Of a stretch of 11,907 bases of DNA, positions 1-8,506 are shown in pieces. Source of the DNA: Candidatus Aminicenantota bacterium (GTDB taxonomy: Bacteria > Acidobacteriota > Aminicenantia > Aminicenantales > Aminicenantaceae). Under the pieces are notes generated by a model. That model was not told the DNA's origin. It did no database searches and saw nothing but the letters and a program-made list of their open reading frames with translations. Location: assembly GCA_030615975.1 (NCBI GenBank), contig JAUWYH010000026.1:1-11907 (forward strand), given 5' to 3'. The translations under genes were made by a program, and so were the position numbers. Every line of letters starts with the position of its first letter. Within the stretch, counting starts at the first letter, position 1.

Positions 1-40
1 TTAAAAAAAATATATAAAAATCTCTTATGAGAGAGAAGGG

Positions 41-3000
41 ATGATGAAAGAATTAAAAAACATTTACCGAGAGAGAGTTGATTTTTCTAAAATTAAAACC
101 CCTGTTCCTATGCCTGATTTGCTTGCTATTCAAAAGCAATCCTATGCCCAATTTCTTAAGATGGATTTACTGCCAGAGGAGAGGGAAGAATCTGGATTGA
201 AAGCAGCCTTTAAAGATGTTTTTCCAATTTCAGATTTTAAAGAAACGACTCAATTGGATTTTATCAGCTATTCGATAGGCAATTGGGAGTGTAAATGCGG
301 GCGCCTTAAAGGTGTGGAGAATTCTCGCTATAGATGTAATGGCTGCGGTACTCTTCTGTCAGCGGATGTAGAACTCACAGAAAAAGATATTTGTCCATAT
401 TGCGGCACAATGAAAAAAATTGAGATTCCCCTTTGTGATCACTGTGGTGACAGAGTTTTGTTGAAGATGAAATACAGTCCAAATGAATGTCTCCAAAAAG
501 GCTACACTTATGCTGTTCCTTTAAGATTGAAGGTAAGGTTGATTTCCTGGGAAAAAGACCCTGTTACAAAGGCAAAAAGGCTGAGGCATATTAAAGAACA
601 GGAAGTTTATTTTGGGGATATTCCTTTAATGACAGATAAAGGAACTTTTATTTTTAACGGCATTGATAGAGTGGTTGTGAGTCAACTCCAGAGGTCACCG
701 GGAGTTTTTTTCAGGCAAGGAGAGAGCAAGGGTTTTTATATTGGAAAGATCATTCCATATCGGGGTGCATGGGTTGAGTTTGAGTATAACGGCAAGAATA
801 TTTTATATGTGCGCCTAGACCGAAAAAAGAAATTCCTGGCAACAGTCTTTTTAAGATCGTTAGGGTTTGGATCGGATGCTGAAATTCTCCGTCTTTTTTA
901 TAGGTCTTATAAAATATTTCCTGAAGATGGCAAGCTCTATTGGGAACTTACAGAAGATTTGATCGGGAAGACTGTAGGAGTAGACATAATTGATCCTGCA
1001 ACAGAGAAAGTTGTGGTTCAAGCCAAGAAGAAAATAAGCAAGGAGATATACCAAGAACTCAAAAAACTTAATTTCAAGAGAATTCTTGTTAGTGAAAAAG
1101 AATTGAAAGGTGCATATCTCCTCACATCGATTAAGAATTTAGTGAAAGCAAACGAAGAAATTGACGAGGGTCAGAGAAACAAGTTAAGAGGCCATCAAGA
1201 GGCTTTTGAAGTATTCTTTCCAGAGAAGGATGAAACAGGGGATATTATCTTAAACACATTGAAAAAAGATACGTGCAAAGATTCCAACCAGGCTTTGGCT
1301 GAAATTTACAGAAAGCTCAGACCCGGAGAACCCCACACTATGGAGAGTGCTCATAATCTGTTCCATAATCTATTTTTCAATTCCAAGAAGTATAATTTTT
1401 CTCGCATTGGCCGTCTAAAAATGAATATCAAATTAGGGCTTAATAATTCCTTAGAAGAAAAGACATTATCTCCCTTAGATTTTGTCGGAGTAATTAAATA
1501 TCTGCTTCGTCTCCGAAGAGGAGAAGGTATTGTCGATGATATTGACCATTTAGGAAATCGCCGAGTTCGTTCGGTAGGAGAGCTAGTGGAAAACGCTTTC
1601 AGAATTGGATTGACCCGGATGGAGAGGACAATCAAAGAGAAAATGACTATTGCCGCTGACTTAGCCTCCGCTATGCCGCAAGACCTGCTCAATTCAAAAC
1701 CTGTTATTGCTGCCTTGAAAGAATTTTTCGGAAGCTCCCAGCTTTCTCAATTTATGGACCAAATCAATAGCCTTGCAGAAGTCACCCATAAACGACGTCT
1801 GAGTGCTTTAGGACCTGGAGGTTTAAGCCGAGAGAGAGCAGGGTTTGAAGTGAGAGATATTCAGGCCTCTCATTATGGAAGAATCTGTCCTATCGAAACT
1901 CCAGAAGGCCCTAATATTGGTTTGATTGCTTCTCTAAGCTGTTATGCTCGGGTTAATGATTTTGGCTTTGTAGAGACTCCTTACAGAAAAGTAAGAGATG
2001 GAAGGATAATTGACTACGTGAAGATTCTGCATCCAGGGAATAGTTCATTTAAAATCGGAGAAATAGTGGAAAAAGATAAGCTTGAAAAAGAGGATAAGAA
2101 ATTGAAGAAAAGAAACGTTCAACAAAAACCAGTTGTAGAACCTTACTGTTTTTACCTTACTGCGTGGGAAGAAGAAAAATACAATATTGCCCAGGCAAAT
2201 GCACAGGTTGATGAAAAAGGCAATTTTGTCGACGAACTCATAAGCGCAAGACAAAAAGGTGACTTTCGGTTTGTCCCTCGTGATCAAATAGACTATATGG
2301 ATGTTTCTCCTAAGCAGCTTGTTTCTCTTTCTGCTTCTTTGATTCCATTTTTGGAGCATGATGATGCTAACCGTGCCCTCATGGGATCAAACATGCAGAG
2401 ACAGGCTGTTCCTCTTCTGAAGCCAGAAGCGCCTCTTGTGGGAACGGGAATGGAGCATCTTGTGGCCAAAGGATCAGGCGATGTCTTCATATGTAAGCGC
2501 TCAGGAGTCGTTGAATTTGTCGATGCAGAAAGAATCTTGGTTCGAGTTGACGAGGAGGGAGAAACTAAGGAACACGAACTTGGTACAGACCTTTATCTTC
2601 TGACAAAATTTTTGAGGACAAACCAGAATACTTGTATCAATCATCGGCCCATTGTAAGAAAAGGAGATAGGGTTGTGAAAGGTCAGATCCTTGCCGATAG
2701 TTCCTGTACAGATAAAGGAGAATCGTCCCTTGGACGGAATGTTTTATGTGCGTTTATGCCCTGGAGAGGGTATAACTTTGAGGATGCCATTGTTGTCAGT
2801 GAGAGATTGATTAAAGATGATATCTTTACCTCGATTCATATTGTTGAAGAAACCATAGAAGCCCGAGACACAAAATTAGGTCCGGAGGAAATAACAAGAG
2901 ATATTCCGAATGTCCCGGAAAACATTCTTCGGAATTTAGATGAAAGCGGCATAGTGAGGATAGGGGCTCATGTGAAATCTGGAGATATATTGGTCGGGAA

Positions 3001-4321
3001 GGTTGCCCCCAAGGGAGAAACACAATTATCTCCAGAGGAAAAACTTCTCAAAGCCATATTTGGCGAGAAAGCCCTGGATGTTAAGGATGCCTCACTTTAT
3101 TGTTCTCCAGGAGTAGAGGGGACAGTGATCGACGTCAGGATTTTCTCGCGGCGAGGAATCGAAAAGGGGCCTCGGGCCAAGGCAATAGAAAAAGAGGAAA
3201 TAGCAAAAATGAAGAGAAACTTGGATGATGAAATAAGCATCCTCGAAGGAGAAAAGTGGAGAAAGATAAAAAGTGTGATGAAAGGAGAGAAAGTAGAAAA
3301 AGATCAGAAGCTCGGTGATATCCTTTTGAAAAAAGGGACTAAATTAGATGGAAAAATTCTTGATGGATTGAAGTCAGAAAATATTTTGAAGTTGAAACTC
3401 AAGCAAGGTCCTGGACGAGAGAAGAAAATAAAGGATATAGACATAAAAGTAAAACGTCAGATTGAGGCGCTCAAATCTATTTTTAAAGAAAAAGTGGAGA
3501 CTCTCAGAAAAGGGGATGAATTGGCACCAGGGGTGATTCAAGCGATTAAGGTCTTCATCGCTATGAAGAGAAAACTTTCAGTTGGAGATAAAATTTCAGG
3601 CAGGCACGGAAATAAAGGAGTCATTGCCAAGATTGTGTCTGAAGAAGACATGCCCCGGTTGCCAGATGGAACACCGGTGGAGATTATTTTGAATCCTTTG
3701 GGAGTGCCCTCAAGAATGAACGTGGGCCAGATTTTAGAAACCCATCTGGGTTGGGCAGCAAAAAAGCTTGGTCTTTGGATTTCAACGCCTGTGTTTGATG
3801 GAATTTCCGAAAAAGAAATAAAGACTCTCTTAAAAAAAGCGAGGTTGCCTGAATCAGGAAAAATTCCGCTCCACGATGGCATAACAGGTGAGTTGCTGGA
3901 TCATGAAATCACTGTGGGTTATACTTACATTATGAAACTTTACCATCTTGTAGACGACAAGATTCATGCCCGCTCTACTGGCCCTTATTCTCTCATCACC
4001 CAGCAGCCGTTAGGAGGGAAGGCCCAATTCGGCGGACAACGTTTTGGAGAAATGGAAGTTTGGGCGCTGGAAGCCTATGGAGCTGCATACACGCTTCAAG
4101 AACTTCTAACAGCAAAGTCGGATGATGTAGAAGGGAGAGCCAAGATATACGAAGCTATTGTCAAGGGAGATCTAGATTTTAGGCCTGGGCTTCCTGAGTC
4201 AGTGAATGTTCTCATTCGTGAACTCCAGAGTCTTTGTTTGAATGTCGAACTAGAAAAGGAAGCAAAGGAAGAAATTTTGCCTTGGGGAATTGATGTTCCC
4301 CAAATCTTAAAAGGAGAATAA
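41..4321 (+). CDS. rpoB: DNA-directed RNA polymerase subunit beta
   Basis: Beta subunit of bacterial RNA polymerase, forming half of the active-site cleft with beta-prime. The 1426-residue protein is longer than E. coli RpoB (1342). Recognisable regions in order: N-terminus and protrusion with an eight-cysteine insertion at residues 81-143; lobe (about 190-450); rifampicin region (563-625) with the PIETPEGPNIGLI motif; a K/E-rich insertion at 661-703; the GYNFEDA motif (910-916); an SI2-type helical insertion (about 1036-1150); the GDKISGRHGNKG motif (1182-1193) with lysines 1184 and 1192 matching the active-site lysines of the family; and the C-terminal clamp segment around GGQRFGEMEVWALEAYGA. 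Two adjacent ATG codons (41 and 44) are possible starts. AAGGG at 36-40 abuts the first and leaves 3 nt before the second, so the start is uncertain by one codon. rpoC follows after 2 nt. Identity is secure; the insertions are unusual. Confidence 0.99.
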   Translation: MMKELKNIYRERVDFSKIKTPVPMPDLLAIQKQSYAQFLKMDLLPEEREESGLKAAFKDVFPISDFKETTQLDFISYSIGNWECKCGRLKGVENSRYRCNGCGTLLSADVELTEKDICPYCGTMKKIEIPLCDHCGDRVLLKMKYSPNECLQKGYTYAVPLRLKVRLISWEKDPVTKAKRLRHIKEQEVYFGDIPLMTDKGTFIFNGIDRVVVSQLQRSPGVFFRQGESKGFYIGKIIPYRGAWVEFEYNGKNILYVRLDRKKKFLATVFLRSLGFGSDAEILRLFYRSYKIFPEDGKLYWELTEDLIGKTVGVDIIDPATEKVVVQAKKKISKEIYQELKKLNFKRILVSEKELKGAYLLTSIKNLVKANEEIDEGQRNKLRGHQEAFEVFFPEKDETGDIILNTLKKDTCKDSNQALAEIYRKLRPGEPHTMESAHNLFHNLFFNSKKYNFSRIGRLKMNIKLGLNNSLEEKTLSPLDFVGVIKYLLRLRRGEGIVDDIDHLGNRRVRSVGELVENAFRIGLTRMERTIKEKMTIAADLASAMPQDLLNSKPVIAALKEFFGSSQLSQFMDQINSLAEVTHKRRLSALGPGGLSRERAGFEVRDIQASHYGRICPIETPEGPNIGLIASLSCYARVNDFGFVETPYRKVRDGRIIDYVKILHPGNSSFKIGEIVEKDKLEKEDKKLKKRNVQQKPVVEPYCFYLTAWEEEKYNIAQANAQVDEKGNFVDELISARQKGDFRFVPRDQIDYMDVSPKQLVSLSASLIPFLEHDDANRALMGSNMQRQAVPLLKPEAPLVGTGMEHLVAKGSGDVFICKRSGVVEFVDAERILVRVDEEGETKEHELGTDLYLLTKFLRTNQNTCINHRPIVRKGDRVVKGQILADSSCTDKGESSLGRNVLCAFMPWRGYNFEDAIVVSERLIKDDIFTSIHIVEETIEARDTKLGPEEITRDIPNVPENILRNLDESGIVRIGAHVKSGDILVGKVAPKGETQLSPEEKLLKAIFGEKALDVKDASLYCSPGVEGTVIDVRIFSRRGIEKGPRAKAIEKEEIAKMKRNLDDEISILEGEKWRKIKSVMKGEKVEKDQKLGDILLKKGTKLDGKILDGLKSENILKLKLKQGPGREKKIKDIDIKVKRQIEALKSIFKEKVETLRKGDELAPGVIQAIKVFIAMKRKLSVGDKISGRHGNKGVIAKIVSEEDMPRLPDGTPVEIILNPLGVPSRMNVGQILETHLGWAAKKLGLWISTPVFDGISEKEIKTLLKKARLPESGKIPLHDGITGELLDHEITVGYTYIMKLYHLVDDKIHARSTGPYSLITQQPLGGKAQFGGQRFGEMEVWALEAYGAAYTLQELLTAKSDDVEGRAKIYEAIVKGDLDFRPGLPESVNVLIRELQSLCLNVELEKEAKEEILPWGIDVPQILKGE
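281..469 (+). other. Double zinc-ribbon-like insertion in RpoB (residues 81-143)
   Basis: A domain-sized segment within rpoB. It follows the conserved strand LDFISYSIG and precedes KYSPNEC and GYTYAVPLRLKVRL, where typical RpoB proteins run on directly. It holds eight cysteines in four pairs: C84/C86, C99/C102, C118/C121 and C132/C135. The first two pairs have the spacing C-x-C-x12-C-x2-C, the same as the beta-prime zinc-binding domain in the next gene (C68, C70, C83, C86 of RpoC). Local sequence also agrees (ECKCGRLK against ECLCGKYK, CNGCG against CERCG). The second half is a C-x2-C-x10-C-x2-C ribbon. Zinc binding is inferred from cysteine spacing. The site maps to the beta protrusion by alignment to the known subunit order. 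Confidence 0.85.
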
Positions 4322-4323
4322 AG

Positions 4324-7300
4324 ATGGATACAAGGCAGACTGTAGGCGGAAAGCCAAGAGTCGATTTTGACCGGGTGAGAATCAGCATTGCTTCTCCAGA
4401 AAAAATAAAAAGCTGGTCTTGGGGAGAAGTCACTAAGCCCGAAACCATCAATTACAGGACATTTAAACCTGAGAAAGACGGACTCTTTTGTGCGAAAATA
4501 TTCGGACCTATAAATGATTACGAATGTCTTTGTGGAAAATACAAAAGGATGAAATACAGAGGAATTATTTGTGAGAGATGTGGAGTTGAGGTGACTCGAT
4601 CAAAAGTTAGACGAGAACGAATGGGCCATATCCAATTAGCTTCTCCTGTGGCGCATATTTGGTTTTTTAAAGGCTTACCAAGTCGAATTGGCCTTGTTGT
4701 GGACCTTTCCATAAAGGAATTAGAAAAAGTGCTTTATTTTGAGTCTTATATTGTGATTAATCCTGGGGAGACTCCCCTTAGAGAAAGACAGCTTCTTTCC
4801 GAAGAGGAGTATAAAGATGCACAAGAGAAATATGGTGATAAATTCGAGGCTTTGATAGGAGCTGAAGCGGTCAATAAACTTCTTGAAAAGATAAACATCA
4901 ACAAAGAAGCTGAGAGATTGAGAAAGCTGATGAAGAAAGAAACTTCCCAACAGAGAAAACTTCGTTATTCTAAAAGATTGAGAGTCTTCAAGGCTCTGAA
5001 GGACTCTGGCAATCGTGCTGATTGGATGATTCTTAATGTGATCCCTGTTATACCGCCTGATTTGAGGCCTTTGGTTCGCTTGGATGGAGGGCGTTTTGCC
5101 ACTTCTGACCTGAATGATCTTTACCGAAGAGTAATAAACAGAAACAATCGATTAAAAAAGTTGATTGAACTCAAAGCTCCCGAACTTATCATTCGTAATG
5201 AAAAGAGAATGCTTCAAGAAGCTGTTGATGCTCTCTTTGATAACGGAAAAAGGGGACGGGTTCATCTTGGAGCTAACCGAAGACCTCTAAAATCTTTAAG
5301 CGAGGCGCTTAGGGGAAAACAGGGGAGATTTCGTCAGAACCTCCTTGGCAAGCGCGTTGACTATTCGGGAAGGTCCGTCATAGTTGTCGGACCAGAACTC
5401 AAATTGAATCAGTGTGGATTACCGAAAAAAATGGCTTTAGAATTGTTTAAGCCATTCATTTTCCATAAATTAGAAAAAGAAGGTCTGGTTCCGAGTGTCA
5501 AAGTCGCCAGTGAATGGCATGAGCAAGAAAGACCTGAGGTCTGGGATTATTTAGAAGAAGTTGTCAAAGAACATCCGATTCTATTGAATCGAGCTCCAAC
5601 CCTTCATCGTTTAGGTATTCAGGCGTTTGAGCCAGTATTGGTCGAAGGGAAAGCCATCCAAATTCATCCTTTGGTCTGTGCTGCCTTTAATGCCGATTTT
5701 GACGGAGACCAAATGGCAGTCCATATCCCTCTTTCGGTTGAGGCTCAGGTGGAAGCCCAAACATTGATGCTTTCTACAAACAATATCCTTTCTCCTGCCC
5801 ACGGTAGGCCTCTTGCCATCCCCAGCCAGGATATGGTTTTAGGCTGTTATTACTTGACTTTAGAGAAGAGAGGGAATAAAGGAGAAGGACGAATGTTTGC
5901 TTCTCCTGAGGAGGTTTTGCTCGCTTTGGAAAATAAAGAAGTGAACCTTCATGCCATAGTGAAGTTTAAATTTAGCGGTCCTTTTATGAATTTGTCGACT
6001 TACTATGACGAGCAGGCCGTGATGACATGTCCTGTGACTGAAGTTCATCAAGGCCTTGTTGAGACAACCCCCGGGCGAATCATCTTCAACAACATTCTTC
6101 CTGAGGGGATTCCTTATATTAACGGTTTGCTAAAGAAGAAAGGTCTTGAAAGTTTGGTTTATTACACTTATTTGAAAGTCGGCCTCAAACCAACTATAGA
6201 GTTACTGGATAAGATGAAAGAGTTAGGTTTCAATTATGCCACTCAAGCTGGTTTTTCTTTAGGAATTGATGACTTCATTATCCCAGAAGAGAAATCAAAG
6301 TTAATAGCAAAGGCTCAAAAGGAAGTCCAGAGAATCGAGAATCTTTATCGAGAAGGGACAATCTCTGCTGGTGAACGTTTTAATCGGGTTATCGAAATAT
6401 GGGGCTCTGTGACAGATAAAGTTTCCAATGCGATGATAAATAAAATGAGGCAAGTTAGCTTTGAAGGGCCAAAATTGAACCCTCTGTTTGTGATGGCTGA
6501 CTCTGGATCAAGAGGAAACAAGCAGCAGATTCGACAGCTGGCAGGGATGAGAGGTTTGATGAGTAAACCTTCCGGGGAGATTATAGAGACGCCTATTATC
6601 TCCAATTTAAGGGAAGGCCTAAACGTTCTCCAGTATTTTATTTCTACCCACGGAGCACGCAAGGGTTTAGCCGATACTGCGTTGAAGACTGCGAATTCTG
6701 GGTATTTAACTCGTAAGCTTGTGGATGTTTCTCAGGAAGTCATTATCGATGAGCATGATTGTGGAACTTTAAAAGGAATCAATGTCTCCGCCATTGTCGA
6801 GAATGGAGAACTTATTGAGCCTTTTGTGGATAGAATCGTCGGTCGAACATCCTTAGAGAGAGTGTTACACCCCGATACAAATGAGGTTATTGTTGATTTG
6901 AACGAAGAAATCACAGAGGAGGGTGCCCAAAAGTTCCAAGAATTAGGTATTGAAAGGGTAAAAATCCGCTCTCTTTTGACTTGTGAGTTGAAGAAAGGGG
7001 TCTGTCAGCTTTGCTACGGTCGAGATATGGCCTCTGGCCATCTTGTCGAACTTGGAGAGGCAGTGGGCATAATTGGAGCTCAGTCCATCGGAGAGCCAGG
7101 AACACAGTTGACTATGAGGACTTTCCATATCGGTGGTATAGCGATGAGAGGTTATGAAAGGTCCAAACTTGAAGCCAAAAAAGATGGGATCATCAGATTT
7201 AACAACCTGAAGTCCGTAATCAATAAGGAAGGCTCTTTGATTGTCGTCAACCGAAATGCCAACATTGCCATCCTTGATCATCGAGGGAGAGAAATTGAGC

Positions 7301-8445
7301 ATTATCAAGTCCCATATGGGGCAAAGGTATTATTGAAAGATGGTGAAGAGGTGAAATCTCGCGAAGAGTTTGCCGAATGGGATCCCTTTAACACATTTAT
7401 TTTAACCGAAGAATCGGGAGTCGTCCATTTTCATGATATTGTTCTTGGAATCACGATGGAGGAGAGCCAGGATGAATTTACAGGGAAAATAAGCCCTGTT
7501 ATTATAGACCCTAGAGATGAAAAGAGGCAACCTCAGATCATAATTAAAGACAAAAATAACAAAATGCTCCGAAAGTACTTTCTCCCTTCTGGAGCAAACT
7601 TAGAAGTTAAAGATAAAGATAAAGTTTATGCTGGAGATGTCCTGGCCAAAATACCGCGAGAAGTGGCTCGGACTAAAGATATTACAGGAGGTCTTCCCCG
7701 GGCAGAAGAACTTTTTGAAGCCAGAAGACCTAAAATACCTGCCGTGATTTCCGAGATAGACGGTGTTGTCAAATTTGGTGGGCTAGTTAGAGGTCACAGG
7801 AAGATCGTTGTCAGTAATGAAAGGGGAGGAGAAAAGGAGTATTTCATACCTAAAGGGGCTCATTTGAGTGTGGGCGAAGGAGAGAGAGTAAAAGCCGGGG
7901 TTCCTCTAATGGATGGACCTGTGAATCCTCATGATATCTTAAAAGTTCTTGGAGAAAAGGAATTGGCTGAATATCTATTGCGAGAAATTCAGGAAGTATA
8001 CAGGTTGCAGGGCGTTACAATCAATGATAAGCATATTGAGGTCATCATCCGCCAGATGCTTAGATGGGTGAAAGTCGAAGAAGTGGGAGACACTGAATTT
8101 TTAGTAGATGAACAAGTCGATAAATTCGCTTTTCAAGAAAAAAATGAAAAAATAATCGAGGAGGGAGGAAAACCTGCAAAAGCCAGACCTCTTCTTTTAG
8201 GCATCACAAAGAGCTCTTTAAGCACAGATAGTTTCATTTCCGCCGCTTCTTTCCAGGAGACGACAAGGATCCTAACAGAGGCAAGCCTGTATGGAAAAGT
8301 TGACTATTTAAGGAGGCTCAAAGAAAATATTATCATGGGAAGACTTATTCCTGCAGGAACGGGTTATAGATATTACCGCAATCTTGATTTAAAGGAAGAG
8401 AAAGAGGAAGAAGATAAAAAATTAGACCTTCAGATCCAAAGTTAG
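4324..8445 (+). CDS. rpoC: DNA-directed RNA polymerase subunit beta-prime
   Basis: Beta-prime subunit of RNA polymerase, 1373 residues, close to E. coli RpoC (1407). Visible elements in order: N-terminal zinc-binding domain with C68, C70, C83 and C86; clamp region; GRFRQNLLGKRVDYSGRSVI (335-354) at the cleft; the catalytic magnesium motif NADFDGDQMAVH (456-467) with three aspartates; the funnel and bridge-helix region (about 720-800); the second zinc site C813, C887, C894 and C897; trigger loop QLTMRTFHIGG (928-938); an SI3-type insertion (about 944-1112) resembling the E. coli one, including VPYGA and a WDP segment; then the ITGGLPRAEELFEARRPK return of the trigger loop (1120-1137) and a conserved C-terminus. 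The tail (1357-1368) is acidic and lysine-rich. The ATG follows AAGGAG (4311-4316) by 7 nt; that site lies inside the end of rpoB, implying coupled translation. Confidence 0.99.
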   Translation: MDTRQTVGGKPRVDFDRVRISIASPEKIKSWSWGEVTKPETINYRTFKPEKDGLFCAKIFGPINDYECLCGKYKRMKYRGIICERCGVEVTRSKVRRERMGHIQLASPVAHIWFFKGLPSRIGLVVDLSIKELEKVLYFESYIVINPGETPLRERQLLSEEEYKDAQEKYGDKFEALIGAEAVNKLLEKININKEAERLRKLMKKETSQQRKLRYSKRLRVFKALKDSGNRADWMILNVIPVIPPDLRPLVRLDGGRFATSDLNDLYRRVINRNNRLKKLIELKAPELIIRNEKRMLQEAVDALFDNGKRGRVHLGANRRPLKSLSEALRGKQGRFRQNLLGKRVDYSGRSVIVVGPELKLNQCGLPKKMALELFKPFIFHKLEKEGLVPSVKVASEWHEQERPEVWDYLEEVVKEHPILLNRAPTLHRLGIQAFEPVLVEGKAIQIHPLVCAAFNADFDGDQMAVHIPLSVEAQVEAQTLMLSTNNILSPAHGRPLAIPSQDMVLGCYYLTLEKRGNKGEGRMFASPEEVLLALENKEVNLHAIVKFKFSGPFMNLSTYYDEQAVMTCPVTEVHQGLVETTPGRIIFNNILPEGIPYINGLLKKKGLESLVYYTYLKVGLKPTIELLDKMKELGFNYATQAGFSLGIDDFIIPEEKSKLIAKAQKEVQRIENLYREGTISAGERFNRVIEIWGSVTDKVSNAMINKMRQVSFEGPKLNPLFVMADSGSRGNKQQIRQLAGMRGLMSKPSGEIIETPIISNLREGLNVLQYFISTHGARKGLADTALKTANSGYLTRKLVDVSQEVIIDEHDCGTLKGINVSAIVENGELIEPFVDRIVGRTSLERVLHPDTNEVIVDLNEEITEEGAQKFQELGIERVKIRSLLTCELKKGVCQLCYGRDMASGHLVELGEAVGIIGAQSIGEPGTQLTMRTFHIGGIAMRGYERSKLEAKKDGIIRFNNLKSVINKEGSLIVVNRNANIAILDHRGREIEHYQVPYGAKVLLKDGEEVKSREEFAEWDPFNTFILTEESGVVHFHDIVLGITMEESQDEFTGKISPVIIDPRDEKRQPQIIIKDKNNKMLRKYFLPSGANLEVKDKDKVYAGDVLAKIPREVARTKDITGGLPRAEELFEARRPKIPAVISEIDGVVKFGGLVRGHRKIVVSNERGGEKEYFIPKGAHLSVGEGERVKAGVPLMDGPVNPHDILKVLGEKELAEYLLREIQEVYRLQGVTINDKHIEVIIRQMLRWVKVEEVGDTEFLVDEQVDKFAFQEKNEKIIEEGGKPAKARPLLLGITKSSLSTDSFISAASFQETTRILTEASLYGKVDYLRRLKENIIMGRLIPAGTGYRYYRNLDLKEEKEEEDKKLDLQIQS

Positions 8446-8460
8446 ATTTTGCTCTAACTT
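8439..8460 (+). terminator. Stem-loop over the rpoC stop codon, possible weak terminator or processing site
   Basis: AAGTTAGA (8439-8446) and TCTAACTT (8453-8460) form a perfect 8-bp stem around a 6-nt loop, and the rpoC stop codon TAG lies in the left arm. The stem is AT-rich and is followed by CCTCAAAATCC, not a T-tract, so it does not meet the usual rho-independent standard. Its place just ahead of a strong promoter suggests a transcript boundary or an RNA end-protection or cleavage site. This is inference. Confidence 0.35.
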
Positions 8461-8471
8461 CCTCAAAATCC

Positions 8472-8500
8472 TTGACATAGCAAATAGTTTTTGCTATTAT
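8472..8500 (+). promoter_or_regulatory. Sigma-70-type promoter of rpsL-rpsG-fusA
   Basis: The -35 hexamer TTGACA (8472-8477) is consensus. It is separated by exactly 17 nt from TATTAT (8495-8500), preceded by TGC, which gives an extended -10 (TGnTATTAT). Transcription should begin near 8506-8508. The promoter sits in the only sizeable gap between rpoC and rpsL and points to rpsL, so the ribosomal and EF-G genes probably have their own transcription start even if rpoBC read-through also occurs. Confidence 0.85.
8477..8497. promoter_or_regulatory. Operator-like inverted repeat inside the promoter spacer
   Basis: ATAGCAAA (8477-8484) and TTTGCTAT (8490-8497) form a perfect 8-bp inverted repeat around a 5-nt centre. 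The dyad fills the space between the -35 and -10 boxes, taking in the last base of the first and the first three of the second. It lies upstream of the expected start site, so it would act as DNA, not RNA. A dimeric regulator bound here would block RNA polymerase. No regulator gene is present in the window, and the function is inferred only from symmetry and position. Confidence 0.5.
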
Positions 8501-8506
8501 CCACAC

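Noticed and set aside
1..40. Promoter for rpoB (TATATAA at about 11-17)
   Set aside because: The window starts too close to judge a -35 box, and A/T-rich runs make a chance match likely. A small 5-bp stem (21-25 with 30-34) is also too weak to call.
1351..1692. Long minus-strand frames inside rpoB, rpoC and fusA (for example this one, 6943-7308 and 10517-10888)
   Set aside because: All lie fully inside strongly conserved genes on the other strand, lack convincing starts and show no family features; they are antisense shadows.
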